Assembly (NCBI GenBank): GCA_963812885.1
Contig: CAWEWZ010000002.1
Location: 835,661 to 899,660, forward strand
Length of the DNA: 64,000 nt
DNA from: Bog-756 sp963812885
Lineage (GTDB): Bacteria; Actinomycetota; Acidimicrobiia; Acidimicrobiales; RAAP-2
Direction: 5' to 3'
Made by a program: the position numbers and the translations under genes. Positions 1 to 8,727 of the stretch are shown in pieces. The notes under the pieces are model-generated. The model did not search any database. It was not told the DNA's origin and was given only the letters and a program-made list of their open reading frames with translations. Positions within the stretch are counted from its first letter, which is position 1; every line of letters begins with the position of its first letter.

Positions 1-930
1 GCAAATCAGATTGGAGGCGACGCCACGACGCGTATCGTTGACAACGCGTTGCGGATTCACATTCTTCCGGTTCTGGGCAACAAGAAGTTGAACTCGATTC
101 GCCCTTCTGATGTCCAGGCCTTAGTGAAAGGGCTGTCGGCCCACCTCGCACCCACGACGGTCCGAGGAATTTACGATGTTCTTGCAAGGATTTACGCCAC
201 CGCCGTTGACGACCGAGCTGTGGTTGTTTCGCCATGCCGCAGGATCACCTTGCCACGCAAGGAGCCGGGGGAGATTACTCCCCCAACCGTCGAAGAAGTG
301 GCTCGGGTGGTGACGGCCATGCCCAACCGCTACCGGGCGGTTGTCATTGTGCTCGCTGGCTCAGGACTTCGTATTGGCGAGTTGCTGGGACTTCGCGTTT
401 CCGATATCGACTTCCTGAGGAAGTCGTTGAAGGTCGAACGCCAGCGACTGCAAGACGGAAGGATCGGACCCGTCAAGTCCTCCAGTTCAGCTCGGACTGT
501 CCCTCTCGGTCAGGTAGTTATTGATGCCCTAGCTGCTCACCTAGCCGAATATCCGAGTCAAGAGTGGCTGTTTCTGAACGAGGCTGGCGGTCCTCTTACC
601 TATCCCGGTTGGCAGTGGGTTTGGCGAGCTGTCCGCAGAGATGCCAAAACTGCGATGGGCACCCATGATCTTCGGCACTTCTTTGCCTCAGCACTCATCG
701 CGGGGGGCGCATCCGTCAAGCAGGTCCAGGCGGTGCTCGGTCACAACTCTGCTGTCATCACGCTCGGGACCTACGCGCATCTTTGGCCCGGCGATGACGA
801 CAAAACAAGGGCTGTGATTGACGACACGCTAAGTATCTTGCGGACTGACGGCGGACTTCGGACGCAGTCCGATGACGATTCCGCAGGTAGAGCGCCCGAT
901 TCGTCCTTCGTGTCTTCATCGTCCTCTTGA
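1..930 (+). CDS. Tyrosine recombinase (phage-type integrase), 5' end outside window
   Basis: Site-specific recombinase that cuts and rejoins DNA at att sites. The frame is open from base 1, so the first ATG/TTG at 49 is unlikely to be the true start and the N-terminal SAM-like region is partly missing. The core-binding motif HILPVLG is followed by the catalytic domain: GLRIGELLG (first Arg), the Lys strand VKSSSSARTVPL, HDLRH (His and second Arg), LGH, and the Tyr of GTYAHLW. The C-terminus ends in a serine run. The gene is visibly less GC-rich than what follows, which suits horizontal transfer. Its stop lies inside the reading frame of the next, truncated membrane gene, so this is probably the end of an integrated element. 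Confidence 0.9.
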   Translation, partial: ANQIGGDATTRIVDNALRIHILPVLGNKKLNSIRPSDVQALVKGLSAHLAPTTVRGIYDVLARIYATAVDDRAVVVSPCRRITLPRKEPGEITPPTVEEVARVVTAMPNRYRAVVIVLAGSGLRIGELLGLRVSDIDFLRKSLKVERQRLQDGRIGPVKSSSSARTVPLGQVVIDALAAHLAEYPSQEWLFLNEAGGPLTYPGWQWVWRAVRRDAKTAMGTHDLRHFFASALIAGGASVKQVQAVLGHNSAVITLGTYAHLWPGDDDKTRAVIDDTLSILRTDGGLRTQSDDDSAGRAPDSSFVSSSSS

Positions 931-1349
931 GGGTGGCCGGCCGGCCGAAGACGTGGGGATGGTTCCTGCTGATGCTCATCATCCCCTATATCGGGTCTCT
1001 GGCCTTCTTCGTCGTCTACATCATCGTGGCCAACGACGTGTCGAAGAGCTTCGGACACGGCACCGCCTTCACCGTGGGACTGGTTATCCCCTATGTCTCG
1101 GCGGTCTTCTACTACATCCTGTGGCTCGGACCGAGCCAGTACCGCGGGCCGGCGGCGATGGGCGGGGGCTACGGCGGCGGCTATCCCCCTCAGGGCGGTT
1201 ACCCGCAACAGCAGCCCGGCTATCCGCCCCCCGGTGGCTATCCACCCCCGACGCAGGCGCCGGCACCGCCTCCGCCCATGCCCTCCTATCCCCCACCGCC
1301 CGGGGACGCACCTCCCCCGCCACCCGGGCAGATGCCCCCGCCGCAGTAG
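927..1349 (+). pseudogene. DUF5684-like membrane protein, 5'-truncated, proline-rich tail
   Basis: Two or three hydrophobic segments (LLMLIIPYIGSLAFFVVYIIV, then VGLVIPYVSAVFYYILWLG) and the KSFGHGTAF and LGPSQYRGP motifs match the C-terminal half of DUF5684-type membrane proteins. A long Gly/Pro/Tyr-rich tail follows (repeated GGYPP and PPP units). The usual N-terminal half, including the first helix and the lysine/proline motif, is absent. Family-like residues (VLLRVAGRP) extend a few codons upstream of the only possible TTG start at 927 and overlap the end of the integrase, and further upstream this frame has stops. This suggests the gene was cut by recombination. It could still be translated from TTG 927 or GTG 933, so truncation is an inference. 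Confidence 0.6.
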
Positions 1350-1372
1350 CGGCGGGGGAACGGCCTGGGCGC

Positions 1373-1654
1373 TCAGCCCTTCCCCGCCATCGGGCCTTGC
1401 AGGGCGCTGGGCACATTGGCCAGGGTCTCGAGGATGGCCTCGGCCAGGGCCCGGGCCGACTCGGGATCCAGCTCCATCGCCACCCGGGCGCCGGCGCCCC
1501 GTGACGGGTTCAGCAGGTCGATGTTCAACGTGTGGTCGGCGCGGGCGTGGACCGGGTGATCGAAGTAGACGGTGGCGTCGGATACCGGGAACCAACCCCC
1601 GGCCCCCTTGCCGCTGCCCTGGACCGCCAACGTCGTGGTCTGGTACGTGCACAT
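1373..1654 (-). CDS. DUF6295 family protein
   Basis: A 93-residue protein starting MCTYQTTTLAVQGSGKGAGGWF, with the YFDHP, HTLNIDLLNP and ARALAEAI patterns that I recognise as the DUF6295 family. No function is known for the family. It has no signal peptide or membrane segment, so it is probably cytoplasmic. The start (ATG at 1654) lies 12 bases after the dienelactone hydrolase stop, so it is the last gene of the MFS-MerR-hydrolase operon. The position suggests an accessory role in the same stress or detoxification response, but nothing in the sequence shows this. Confidence 0.75.
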   Translation of the reverse strand: MCTYQTTTLAVQGSGKGAGGWFPVSDATVYFDHPVHARADHTLNIDLLNPSRGAGARVAMELDPESARALAEAILETLANVPSALQGPMAGKG

Positions 1655-1666
1655 GACGATCTCCGA

Positions 1667-2413
1667 TCAGCCGTTGCCCAGGTTGCGTCCGAAGAACTCC
1701 CAGATGCGCTGCCAACCCTCGGCCGCCGCCTCGGGCCGGTAGCTGGGCCGGTCGGTGGCGAAGAAGGCATGGCCGGCGCCCTCGTAGGTGTGGAACTCGA
1801 ACTCCTTGCCCGCGTCGGTCAGGATCTTCTCGAGCTCGGCGACCTCGTCGGGTGAGGGGTACTGGTCCTCGGCCCCGAACAGACCGAGCAGTGGACATGA
1901 CAGGTTCTCGGCCAGATGGGCGATGGGCTGGACCTTGAGCGGGAGGCCTTCGGGCGGCGGAGCGATGACGAACGCGCCGTAGCAGTCGACAGCGGCATCG
2001 AGATCGAGGCTGCAGGCGGAGAGGAACGACTGGCGGCCGCCGGAGCAGTACCCGATGGTGGCCACCTTGCCGTTGGATGAAGGATGCGCCCGGAGGTAGG
2101 CGGCGGCCCCGCCGACGTCTCCGAGCAGGCGGGGATCGGGCACCCCGCCCTGGGCCCGGGCCGTGGCCGCGGCGTCGTCGGGGCTGGCCCCGGGGGCCTC
2201 GCGGTAGTACAGGTTGGGGCAGACGGCGAGGTAGCCGTGGACGGCAAACCTCCGGGTGATCTCCTTGGTCCCCTCGTCGTATCCGGGCATGTGGTGGATC
2301 ACCACCACCCCACCGGTCGGAGGTCCGTCCAGTGGTTGAGCCAGATAGGCCTCGATCTGGTCGCCGGCGTCGCCGGGGATCATGACCGTCTCCGCCCTCA
2401 TCGCATCGCTCAT
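1667..2413 (-). CDS. Dienelactone hydrolase family protein
   Basis: Alpha/beta hydrolase of the dienelactone hydrolase family, 248 residues, full length. The nucleophile elbow is GYCSGG with a cysteine nucleophile as in classical DLH. The acid is in FGAEDQYPS and the histidine in GAGHAFF, giving a complete Cys-Asp-His triad. The HHMPGYDEGTKEITR region near residue 40 is typical. The start at 2413 is chosen because AGGAG lies about 10 bases upstream and homology begins there; the frame remains open far upstream. It is third in an operon behind an MFS pump and its MerR regulator, so it probably hydrolyses a toxic ester or lactone that the pump also handles. Substrate unknown. Confidence 0.85.
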   Translation of the reverse strand: MSDAMRAETVMIPGDAGDQIEAYLAQPLDGPPTGGVVVIHHMPGYDEGTKEITRRFAVHGYLAVCPNLYYREAPGASPDDAAATARAQGGVPDPRLLGDVGGAAAYLRAHPSSNGKVATIGYCSGGRQSFLSACSLDLDAAVDCYGAFVIAPPPEGLPLKVQPIAHLAENLSCPLLGLFGAEDQYPSPDEVAELEKILTDAGKEFEFHTYEGAGHAFFATDRPSYRPEAAAEGWQRIWEFFGRNLGNG

Positions 2414-2459
2414 CGAATCGCTGCTCCTGTTCGTCGGGGTCCTGTCGGGCTTCAGTGAA

Positions 2460-2946
2460 TCAGTGCTTCGGACCTTCGTCGACCTCCCGGCGGGCCTCCC
2501 GCAACCGGACGGCCTTGGCCGCCCGCTCGTCCCGGAACGCACCGATCCGGGCCAGGGTGTTGTCCAGGCGGACGAGGAGCTTGTCGTTGGCCTCGATGGC
2601 CTCGTCGAGCAATTGGCGCCTGCGCTCGGGGTCGGGGTCGGAGTCGGACCACCGGTACTCGGACCGAAGCCGGTCGAGGACGTCGATGTCCTCGGTGTCG
2701 AGTACGACACGCACCTCGGCCAGCGAGAACCCCAGCAGCTCCTGGAGGTCCCGGATCCGGGTCACCCGGGCCATGTCCGTCTGCGAGTAGAGCCGCTCGC
2801 CCTTGCCCGCGGTAGCTGCTCGGCCGGATCAGGCCGAGCTCCTCCCAGTACCGAAGGGTCCGGGTGGTCAGCCCGGTCAACTTGGCCACCTCGCCGATGC
2901 GGAGGACCACGGGAGCGGGCTGGGTGGAGGCGTTCCTGGTGATCAT
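2460..2946 (-). CDS. MerR family transcriptional regulator (one frameshift)
   Basis: The N-terminal winged helix reads RIGEVAKLTGLTTRTLRYWEELGL, the signature MerR DNA-binding motif. It is followed after a frame change near 2808 by YSQTDMARV, the second helix region and a dimerisation coiled coil (LLGFSLAEVRVVLD, then a charged helix to EGPKH). The join has one extra base in a GCGGG run: removing it restores SYRGKGERLYSQTDM. The length of 487 bases is 3n+1. The start ATG at 2946 overlaps the stop of the MFS gene (ATGA), so the two are translationally coupled. No effector domain beyond the coiled coil is visible. It probably controls this operon through the palindrome at 4890. Confidence 0.8.
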
Positions 2947-4797
2947 CCGGCCTCCACCTGGGCGATGGCGCTGGCCGAGACATCGTCGGTCGCGCCCACC
3001 GGGAGAAGCGCCTCGTGCGCTGAGACGCCCGACCCTTCGCCGCTCTCCGCTCGTTCCGGAATCCGCTCGGGCTCGGAGTAGACGTAGCGGCCGCCCCGCA
3101 GCCACGAGGCGCCGGCGGCCAACAGGCTGGCCACGATGGCGAAGTCGAGGGCGGCGTGGAGACCGGCCCGGAACGGGGCGCTGATCAGACCGGGGAAGAA
3201 CCCACGCCCGGTCAGCGCGTGCTGCTGGACCGCGGTCAGGTGGGCCGAGGGTGTGGGCACCGACCAGGTGCTGGACGGGGTCGTAGCCGAGGAAGGCGGC
3301 AAACAATGTGGACACCGGCGACAGATGGGCGACATGGTCCGCCTCCGCCGGCGGCACACCGTGGGCGACCAACCCGTGCAGCAGGTTCCCGGGAAGTGAC
3401 GCGGTCAGGCCGATGATCATGAGCGTGAAGAAGATCCCGATCGACAGCACCTGGGCCGAGTTCTGGAAGGTGGTGTTCATCCCCGAGCCCGCGCCACGGT
3501 GCTGAGCCGGAAGGCTGTTCATCACCCCGGCCCGGTTGGGTGAACCGAAGGCGGCCATGGTCAGTCCGGTGAGGAACAGGACGATGGCGAAGACCCAGTA
3601 GGGGAAGTCGACGGGGAGGAACTCGAGGAGGGCCAGGCAGACCGCGCTACCGAGCATGCCCCCGGTGGCGAAGGGCCGGGCCCCGAACCGGTCCGAGAGG
3701 ATGCCCGACGTCGGGCCGGCGATGAGGAAGCCGAGGGTGAGCGGGAGCATGGCGATCCCGGCCCACAACGGGGTCACGCTGAAGGCGTATCCGTGGAGCG
3801 GCAGCCAGATCCCCTGCAGCCAGATGATCAGCATGAACATCAACCCGCCCCGGCTCAGCGCGGCCAGGAAGCTGGCCAGGACGCCGCTGGTGAAGGCCCG
3901 GATCTTGAAGAGCTGCAGGCGGAACATCGGCTCGGGGACCTTGGTCTCGATGACGCAGAAGGCGATCAGCAGGGCCACCCCGAGGAAGAGGGAGCCGAGC
4001 ACCATCGGATTCGTCCACCCCATGACGTGGTGGCCGTAGGGCTCGATCCCGTAGGTGATCCCGACCATGACCAGGATGAGACCGATGGCGAAGGTGATGT
4101 TGCCGGGCCAGTCGATACGGGCCGGCCGGCGCGGGCTGGTCTCGTGGAGTTTGAGATAGCCGAACACGGTGGCGAACAGCCCGATGGGCACCGAGACCAG
4201 GAAGATGAGCCGCCAGTTGATCGGGGCCAGCAGGCCGCCGAGGACCAGCCCGATGAAGGTACCGCTGAAGGCGGCGGCCTGGTTGACGCCGAGGGCCATC
4301 CCCCGCTGGTTGTCGGGGAACACGTCGGTGAGGATGGCCGACGAGTTGGCCATGAGCATGGCCGCACCCACCCCCTGGAAGATGCGCATGATGATGAGCC
4401 AGTCGCCGGCCGCGTGCCCGGTCATCCAGGTGATGCTCAGCATGAGGGAGAAGAAGGTGAACACGGCGAAGCCGAGGTTGTAGGTGCGCACCCGCCCGTA
4501 GATGTCGCCCATCCGCCCCAGGCTGACCACCAGCACGCTGGTGATCACCAGAAAGCCCAGGATCATCCACAGCAGGTAGAAGGTGTTGCCGGGCTGCAGC
4601 GGATCGAGGCCGATACCGCGGAAGATGTCAGGGAGGGCGATCAGCACGATCGAGCCGTCGATGGTCGCCATCAGCATGCCCAGCGTCGAGATGAACAGGG
4701 CGATCCACTTGTAGTTGGCCGGCAGGCCGGCCAAGGTCCCGTCCGCGTTCTTGGTGCGGTCGGCCCGTGCGGCTTTCAGTCCTTCCAGTACTGCCAT
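2943..4797 (-). CDS. MFS drug transporter, DHA2 type (one frameshift)
   Basis: About 14 transmembrane helices. The first is preceded by WIALFISTLGMLMATIDGSI, with the D-G-S-I-V-L-I-ALP motif of DHA2/EmrB-QacA proton antiporters. The loop GRMGDIYGRV (motif A-like) and FIGLVLGGLLAPINWR (motif C-like) are also present. The last 110 residues are in another frame: the break is near 3245-3265, after GYDPVQHLV and before AVQQHALTGRGFF, and length is 3n+1. The ATG at 4797 is preferred over 4821 because AAGGTGAGG lies just upstream. It is first gene of the MFS-merR-hydrolase-DUF6295 operon. It probably exports organic toxins; the substrate cannot be told. Confidence 0.85.
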
Positions 4798-4889
4798 CCC
4801 CTCACCTTGGATCTCACGCATCCGGAATCACGTCGTGGCGTCCGGCAAAGCCCACCCGGGCTTCCGCTACGGCAACCTTGCTTTACGCG

Positions 4890-4901
4890 CACGTTAACGT
4901 G
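4890..4901. promoter_or_regulatory. Palindrome, candidate MerR operator
   Basis: CACGTTAACGTG is a perfect 12-base palindrome in the gap between the MFS-merR operon and the divergent thioesterase, about 93 bases upstream of the MFS start. MerR regulators bind palindromes placed between the -35 and -10 boxes of the promoter they control. On the minus strand CTAGAA and TAAAGC flank the site about 17 bases apart, which is only a weak promoter match. Assignment to the MerR of this operon is inference. Confidence 0.45.
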
Positions 4902-4985
4902 ATTCTAGCCTCGGATCCAGCCAGCCGGGCCGTGGCTCGACCATGGCTCAGCGACGCCGGAGGCGTCAGGCTGGGGTTGGCCCGA

Positions 4986-5014
4986 TTGTTCCCGCCCCGA
5001 CTTAGTTGTATTAT
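4986..5014 (+). promoter_or_regulatory. Candidate housekeeping promoter of the thioesterase
   Basis: TTGTTC (4986-4991), 17 bases, then TATTAT (5009-5014), in an AT-rich island about 60 bases ahead of the thioesterase start. Boxes and spacing fit a vegetative sigma factor moderately well. Confidence 0.4.
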
Positions 5015-5070
5015 GAAACTGACAGCAGAGTCGAGGGCGCCGCCGGCGCCGTGTGCCGAGGAGCCCCCCC

Positions 5071-5508
5071 ATGGATGACCAGACCGTCGTTGCCGGTTCG
5101 CCCCGCCTGAGCCCGGACCCGACCGACGAGGCCGGTGGGTTCGTCGCCTCCGCCGGGTTCGTGGTCGACGATCTCACCGCCAGCAGCGTGGTCGGCCACA
5201 TCGACCTGGACAGCCGTCACCACACCCCCTGGGGAATCGTGCACGGCGGCGTGTACGCGACCGCGGTCGAGAGCGCGGCGAGCATCGGCGCCACTACCGC
5301 GGTGCGGGACGCCGGGCAGGTGGCGGTCGGGCTGACCAATACAACCCACTTCCTCCGCTCGCTGACCTCGGGCCGCGTCCGGGTCGAGGCGGTCGCCCTC
5401 CATCAGGGCCGGACCCAGCAGCTCTGGCTGGTCGATGTCACCGACAGTGCCGGCAGGCCCGTCGCCCACGGCGAAGTACGACTCCAGAACATCACCCCGA
5501 CCGAGTGA
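5071..5508 (+). CDS. PaaI-type hotdog-fold thioesterase
   Basis: A 145-residue single hotdog domain. The motif IVHGGVYATAVESAASIGA is the HGG active-site loop and hotdog helix of PaaI/YdiI acyl-CoA thioesterases. It is followed by strands FLRSLTSGRVRVEA and LVDVTDSAGRPVAHGEVR. ATG 5071 is preferred over GTG 5053 because GAGGAG lies 8 bases upstream. It probably hydrolyses a short or aromatic acyl-CoA in the cytoplasm. It is divergent from the MFS operon and upstream of an FAD oxidoreductase that has its own promoter, so it stands alone. Confidence 0.8.
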   Translation: MDDQTVVAGSPRLSPDPTDEAGGFVASAGFVVDDLTASSVVGHIDLDSRHHTPWGIVHGGVYATAVESAASIGATTAVRDAGQVAVGLTNTTHFLRSLTSGRVRVEAVALHQGRTQQLWLVDVTDSAGRPVAHGEVRLQNITPTE

Positions 5509-5594
5509 GGCGGACAGCGGTGGCGGGTCGTGGTTGCCTGGAGGGTGACGGCGAGTGACGGCACGGCCCCCGGCGAGCGCGGCGTCCTGACGGG

Positions 5595-5621
5595 TGTCAC
5601 AACCCGAGCCCGGCCGGCGTC
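5595..5621 (+). promoter_or_regulatory. ECF41-type promoter
   Basis: TGTCACA (5595-5601), 16 bases, then CGTC (5618-5621). This matches base for base the ECF41 consensus as I recall it from work on Bacillus and Rhodobacter ECF41 factors. It lies directly before the FAD oxidoreductase, which is followed by an ECF41 sigma gene. The expected start of transcription falls at about 5628-5630, on the ATG itself, which predicts a leaderless mRNA. Confidence 0.75.
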
Positions 5622-5629
5622 AGATTGGT

Positions 5630-6883
5630 ATGAGAACCGAATGGGACGTGATCGTGATCGGCGGAGGTCTGGCCGGGTTGGCCGCGGCGGCTTCCGCCTC
5701 GCAGGCCGGGGCCCGGGTCTTGACCGTCGAGGCCCATCAACCCGGAGGCCGGGCCCGCACCGTCCAGCGTGAGGGCTTCACCCTCAACATGGGCGGCCAC
5801 GCGCTGTACGCCGCCGGTCCGGGGTGGAAGGTACTCCGTTCGCTCGGCATCACGCCCCGAGGGGCTCGCCCTCCCCTCCATCTCTACCGGGCGTCGACCG
5901 GCGGGGTCCAACACGTCCTGCCCACCGGGCCCGGATCCCTGCTGCGGACCGGCGCCGTCGGTCCCCGGAGCAAGGCCCAGCTGGCCGGGCTCCTCGTCCG
6001 GGTCCCCCGGATCAAGCCGGAGACGCTGGCCCGTACCTCGGTGGCCGAGTGGCTGGCCTCCTGCCGGCTCCGTCCGGACGCCGAAGCGGTGCTACGGACA
6101 CTCATCCGGTTGGGGACGTACACCGCCGATGTCGACGGATTCAGCGCCGATGCCGCCGTCTCCCAATTGCAGGTAGCGGCGAACGGCGGGGTGCTCTACC
6201 TCGACGGCGGGTGGAGCCAGCTCATCGAAGCACTGGGTCGGGGGCTCGACGTCCGCACCGGCACCGAGGTCACCGGCGTCGACCGGGTCGGGCACCGGGT
6301 CGAGGTCCGGACAGGTGAAGGGGCGCTGGTGGCCGACCAGGTGGTCGTGGCCACCGGCGGCCCGGCCGCGGTGCGCCGCCTCCTTCCGGCCGACCCCGGT
6401 TGGGGCGACCTCGGACCGCCCCTGACCGCGGCATGCCTCGACCTCGGGGTGACACGGGTTCCCCACCCCGGCTATGTGCTGTCCCTCGACGATCCCGTCT
6501 ACGCCACGGTGCAGTCACCACCCGCACGTCAGGCTCCCCCGGGCCAGGCCGTGGTGGCGGCCATCCGCTACGGGGCCCGGAGCGCGGACGAGGACCGCCC
6601 CCGGCTCGAACAATTGGTGGCCGAGGCCGGGGTGGAGCCGGGCGACGTGATCACCAGGAGGTTCCTGGCCCACCTCCAGGTGACCGGGACCATCCCCCGG
6701 GCGGCCACCGGGGGCATGGCCGGCCGGCCCGCGGTCGGCGACACCGGGGTGCCCGGGGTGACCATGGCCGGTGATTGGGTCGGACCGGTCGGACTGCTGG
6801 CCGACGCCTCACTGTCCAGCGGTCGGGCCGCCGGCCTCCTGGCCGCGGGCCAACGTCCCGGATCCGGCGCCCTCGTGGCGTGA
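5630..6883 (+). CDS. FAD-dependent NAD(P)/amine-oxidase-like oxidoreductase, probable ECF41 target
   Basis: A 417-residue flavoprotein. The Rossmann motif VIVIGGGLAGLAAA starts at about residue 7, with the acidic end VEAHQPGGRART. The C-terminal FAD-binding segment is GVTMAGDWVGPVGLLADASLSSGRAAG. The layout is that of phytoene-desaturase-like and protoporphyrinogen-oxidase-like enzymes; the substrate is not evident. ATG 5630 is chosen over GTG 5594 because the ECF41-type promoter at 5595-5621 would place the transcript start on it. ECF41 sigma genes typically sit beside a carboxymuconolactone decarboxylase, oxidoreductase or epimerase, so this is the expected partner. The sigma factor follows 30 bases downstream. 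Confidence 0.85.
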   Translation: MRTEWDVIVIGGGLAGLAAAASASQAGARVLTVEAHQPGGRARTVQREGFTLNMGGHALYAAGPGWKVLRSLGITPRGARPPLHLYRASTGGVQHVLPTGPGSLLRTGAVGPRSKAQLAGLLVRVPRIKPETLARTSVAEWLASCRLRPDAEAVLRTLIRLGTYTADVDGFSADAAVSQLQVAANGGVLYLDGGWSQLIEALGRGLDVRTGTEVTGVDRVGHRVEVRTGEGALVADQVVVATGGPAAVRRLLPADPGWGDLGPPLTAACLDLGVTRVPHPGYVLSLDDPVYATVQSPPARQAPPGQAVVAAIRYGARSADEDRPRLEQLVAEAGVEPGDVITRRFLAHLQVTGTIPRAATGGMAGRPAVGDTGVPGVTMAGDWVGPVGLLADASLSSGRAAGLLAAGQRPGSGALVA

Positions 6884-6893
6884 GCGGGCCACG
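6874..6893 (+). other. Short hairpin between oxidoreductase and sigma gene
   Basis: CGTGGC (6874-6879) and GCCACG (6888-6893) can pair across an 8-base loop that covers the oxidoreductase stop codon. There is no T run, so it is not a classical terminator. It might reduce read-through into the sigma gene. Weak evidence. Confidence 0.25.
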
Positions 6894-6913
6894 GTCGTGA
6901 GCACAATGGTGGG

Positions 6914-7798
6914 ATGAGCACCGCACCTCCGGATGGGTCCACCGACGTCTTCGAGACGGAGCGTCCCCGCCTGGTCGGTTTGGCCTACCGGATGGTCGGC
7001 TCCGTCTCCGACGCCGAGGACGTGGTCCAGGATGCCTGGCTCCGCTGGCAGCGGGTCCCTGCCGACGACGTGGACCGGCCGGCGGCCTGGTTGACCACGG
7101 TCACCACCCGGATCGCACTCGACCACATCCGGTCGGAACGACGGCGCCGGGAGGACTACGTGGGACCGTGGCTCCCCGAGCCGCTGGTGTCGGACACCGG
7201 CCCGGACGACGCCGCCGTCCTGGCCGAATCACTGCGGCTCGGGTTCCTCACCGTGCTCGACCGGCTCAAGCCGGTGGAACGGGCCGTGTTCCTGTTGGCC
7301 GACGTGTTCAGCGTGCCCTACGCCGAGATCGCCGAGACGGTGGGCAAGTCGGAGGCGGCGTGCCGACAGATCGCCAGCCGGGCCCGGCGCCGTGTGCAAC
7401 TGCCCGGCGCCCACCGGAACCCGGGCTCGGAGCGGGAGGTGGTCGATGCCCTCACCGCGGCGATCGCCGCCGGCGACATCGACCTCGTGCTCAGTTACCT
7501 GGCTCCCGGAGTGGTGTGCGTCGCCGACGGCGGAGCGACGAGACGGGCGGCCCGGCGCCCGGTGGTCGGTGCGTCGCGGGTGGCCCGCCTGCTGGTCAAC
7601 CTGGCCCACCGCTACACGGGGGAGCTGAGTGTGCGCCCGGTTGCCGTCAACGGCGACGCCGGCATCGCCATCGTCATTGCCGGGGCCGTCGACCTGGTCA
7701 CCGCCTTCGAGGTAGACGACGGACGGGTGGTGGCCATCCGCATGGTCCGCAACCCGGACAAGCTCTCCCACGTGGGACGCCCGGTCGACCTGCGATAG
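6914..7798 (+). CDS. sigJ: ECF41 (SigJ-like) RNA polymerase sigma factor with fused SnoaL domain
   Basis: Sigma-2 region at residues 10-80 (LVGLAYRMVGSVSDAEDVVQDAWLRW split over two helices, then AAWLTTVTTRIALDHIRS), sigma-4 at 110-165 (LKPVERAVFLLADVFSVPYAEIAE), and a C-terminal SnoaL-like domain from about 180. ECF41 hallmarks are present: the WLPEPL linker, a DGG motif variant (ADGGATRRAARRPVVG) and NPDKL near the end. In this group the fused domain replaces an anti-sigma factor and tunes activity; that is family knowledge. The DGGGK motif here reads DGGAT, a departure that could alter regulation. ATG 6914 follows GGTGGG. Its probable target is the preceding oxidoreductase. Confidence 0.93.
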   Translation: MSTAPPDGSTDVFETERPRLVGLAYRMVGSVSDAEDVVQDAWLRWQRVPADDVDRPAAWLTTVTTRIALDHIRSERRRREDYVGPWLPEPLVSDTGPDDAAVLAESLRLGFLTVLDRLKPVERAVFLLADVFSVPYAEIAETVGKSEAACRQIASRARRRVQLPGAHRNPGSEREVVDALTAAIAAGDIDLVLSYLAPGVVCVADGGATRRAARRPVVGASRVARLLVNLAHRYTGELSVRPVAVNGDAGIAIVIAGAVDLVTAFEVDDGRVVAIRMVRNPDKLSHVGRPVDLR

Positions 7799-7912
7799 CC
7801 CACGGTCACCGTTCCGGGGCCGGCGGTGGCTTAACGTCTGGACCGGTGCTGACGGAGATTCTCCGCACCGGCGCTGCGGCCCCGGGTGCGAACGGGTGGA
7901 AGGAGTGGAAGG

Positions 7913-8727
7913 TTGGCCGTCCTGGTGGCGGTCGCAGTCGCTCGCGTCGGGCTGCGGGAGCTCGCTCATCGGTTCGGCATCGACCACCCCTCCGCAACCG
8001 GCGGCCGGGAAGACGGCGTCCACGACGACGACCGCCCCGCTGATCGGTGAGGTGGCCGTGGCCTTCCCCGTGGTCGCATGCACGTCGAGCGACGGTGGCT
8101 CGCTCGGAACCCAGGGCTGGAGACCCAGCGTCCTGTTGGCTCCGATACCGACCGCCCTGGTGGGCAAGGTGGAGTTCTACTCCGACGGCGTCCACACCGT
8201 GCTCGGGCCCACCGGGTGGACCTGCTCGCAGACCGGCACGGGCCAGGCGGCCAGCGGGCTGGTCGTCTACCCGCCCGGCAACGCCAATCCTCCCGCCGCG
8301 GACCATCCCGCCGGCGGGGACCGAGGGCGTCTTCACCATCTTCGACACGACCGGCAACACCCAGGGAATCTCCCTGGTCTGCCCCTACTTCATCATTCCT
8401 TCGTGGCAGCGGTACGAGGCCCATTGCTCGGGCACCAAGCCCGTCGGCGAGCAGACCTCGATGCCCACGCCCGACGTCGTCGCCATCACCGACCCGGGCG
8501 GGGTGGCCGGAACCCTCGAAGGCTCCGGCGGAGATCAACCGGTGACCGGAGCGGTGATCTTCCCGCAGTCGATGCCGGCGGTGACCGACGGATCCAGTGT
8601 CGACATCGCCGTCGAGTCGTGTTCGTTGACCGACAGCTCCCTGTGCCCGACCATCCTCTCGGACTTCGAAGTCCGGGAGTTCCCGGTGCCGGTGTCGGGG
8701 TATTCGGGAACCTATTCGGGTCGGTAG
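7913..8727 (+). CDS. Putative secreted lipoprotein, unknown function (two apparent frameshifts)
   Basis: I do not recognise a named family. A TTG at 7913 begins a hydrophobic stretch (AVLVAVAVA) that, after a frame change near 7945, joins LASGCGSS, a plausible lipobox with cysteine, then a Thr/Pro-rich linker and a beta-rich domain. A second break near 8303 (one extra C in GGACCATCCC) joins ANPPAAD to IPPAGTEGVFTIFDTTG. The C-terminus ends SGYSGTYSGR. Cysteines at CSQTG, CPYF, CSG and C..LC may form disulfides. Probably exported and anchored to the membrane. The hypothesis of a lipoprotein depends on correcting the first frameshift. Confidence 0.5.

Noticed and set aside
3793..4902. A 369-codon plus-strand frame across the MFS gene.
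   Set aside because: His/Asp/Gly-rich shadow of the transporter; no family features.
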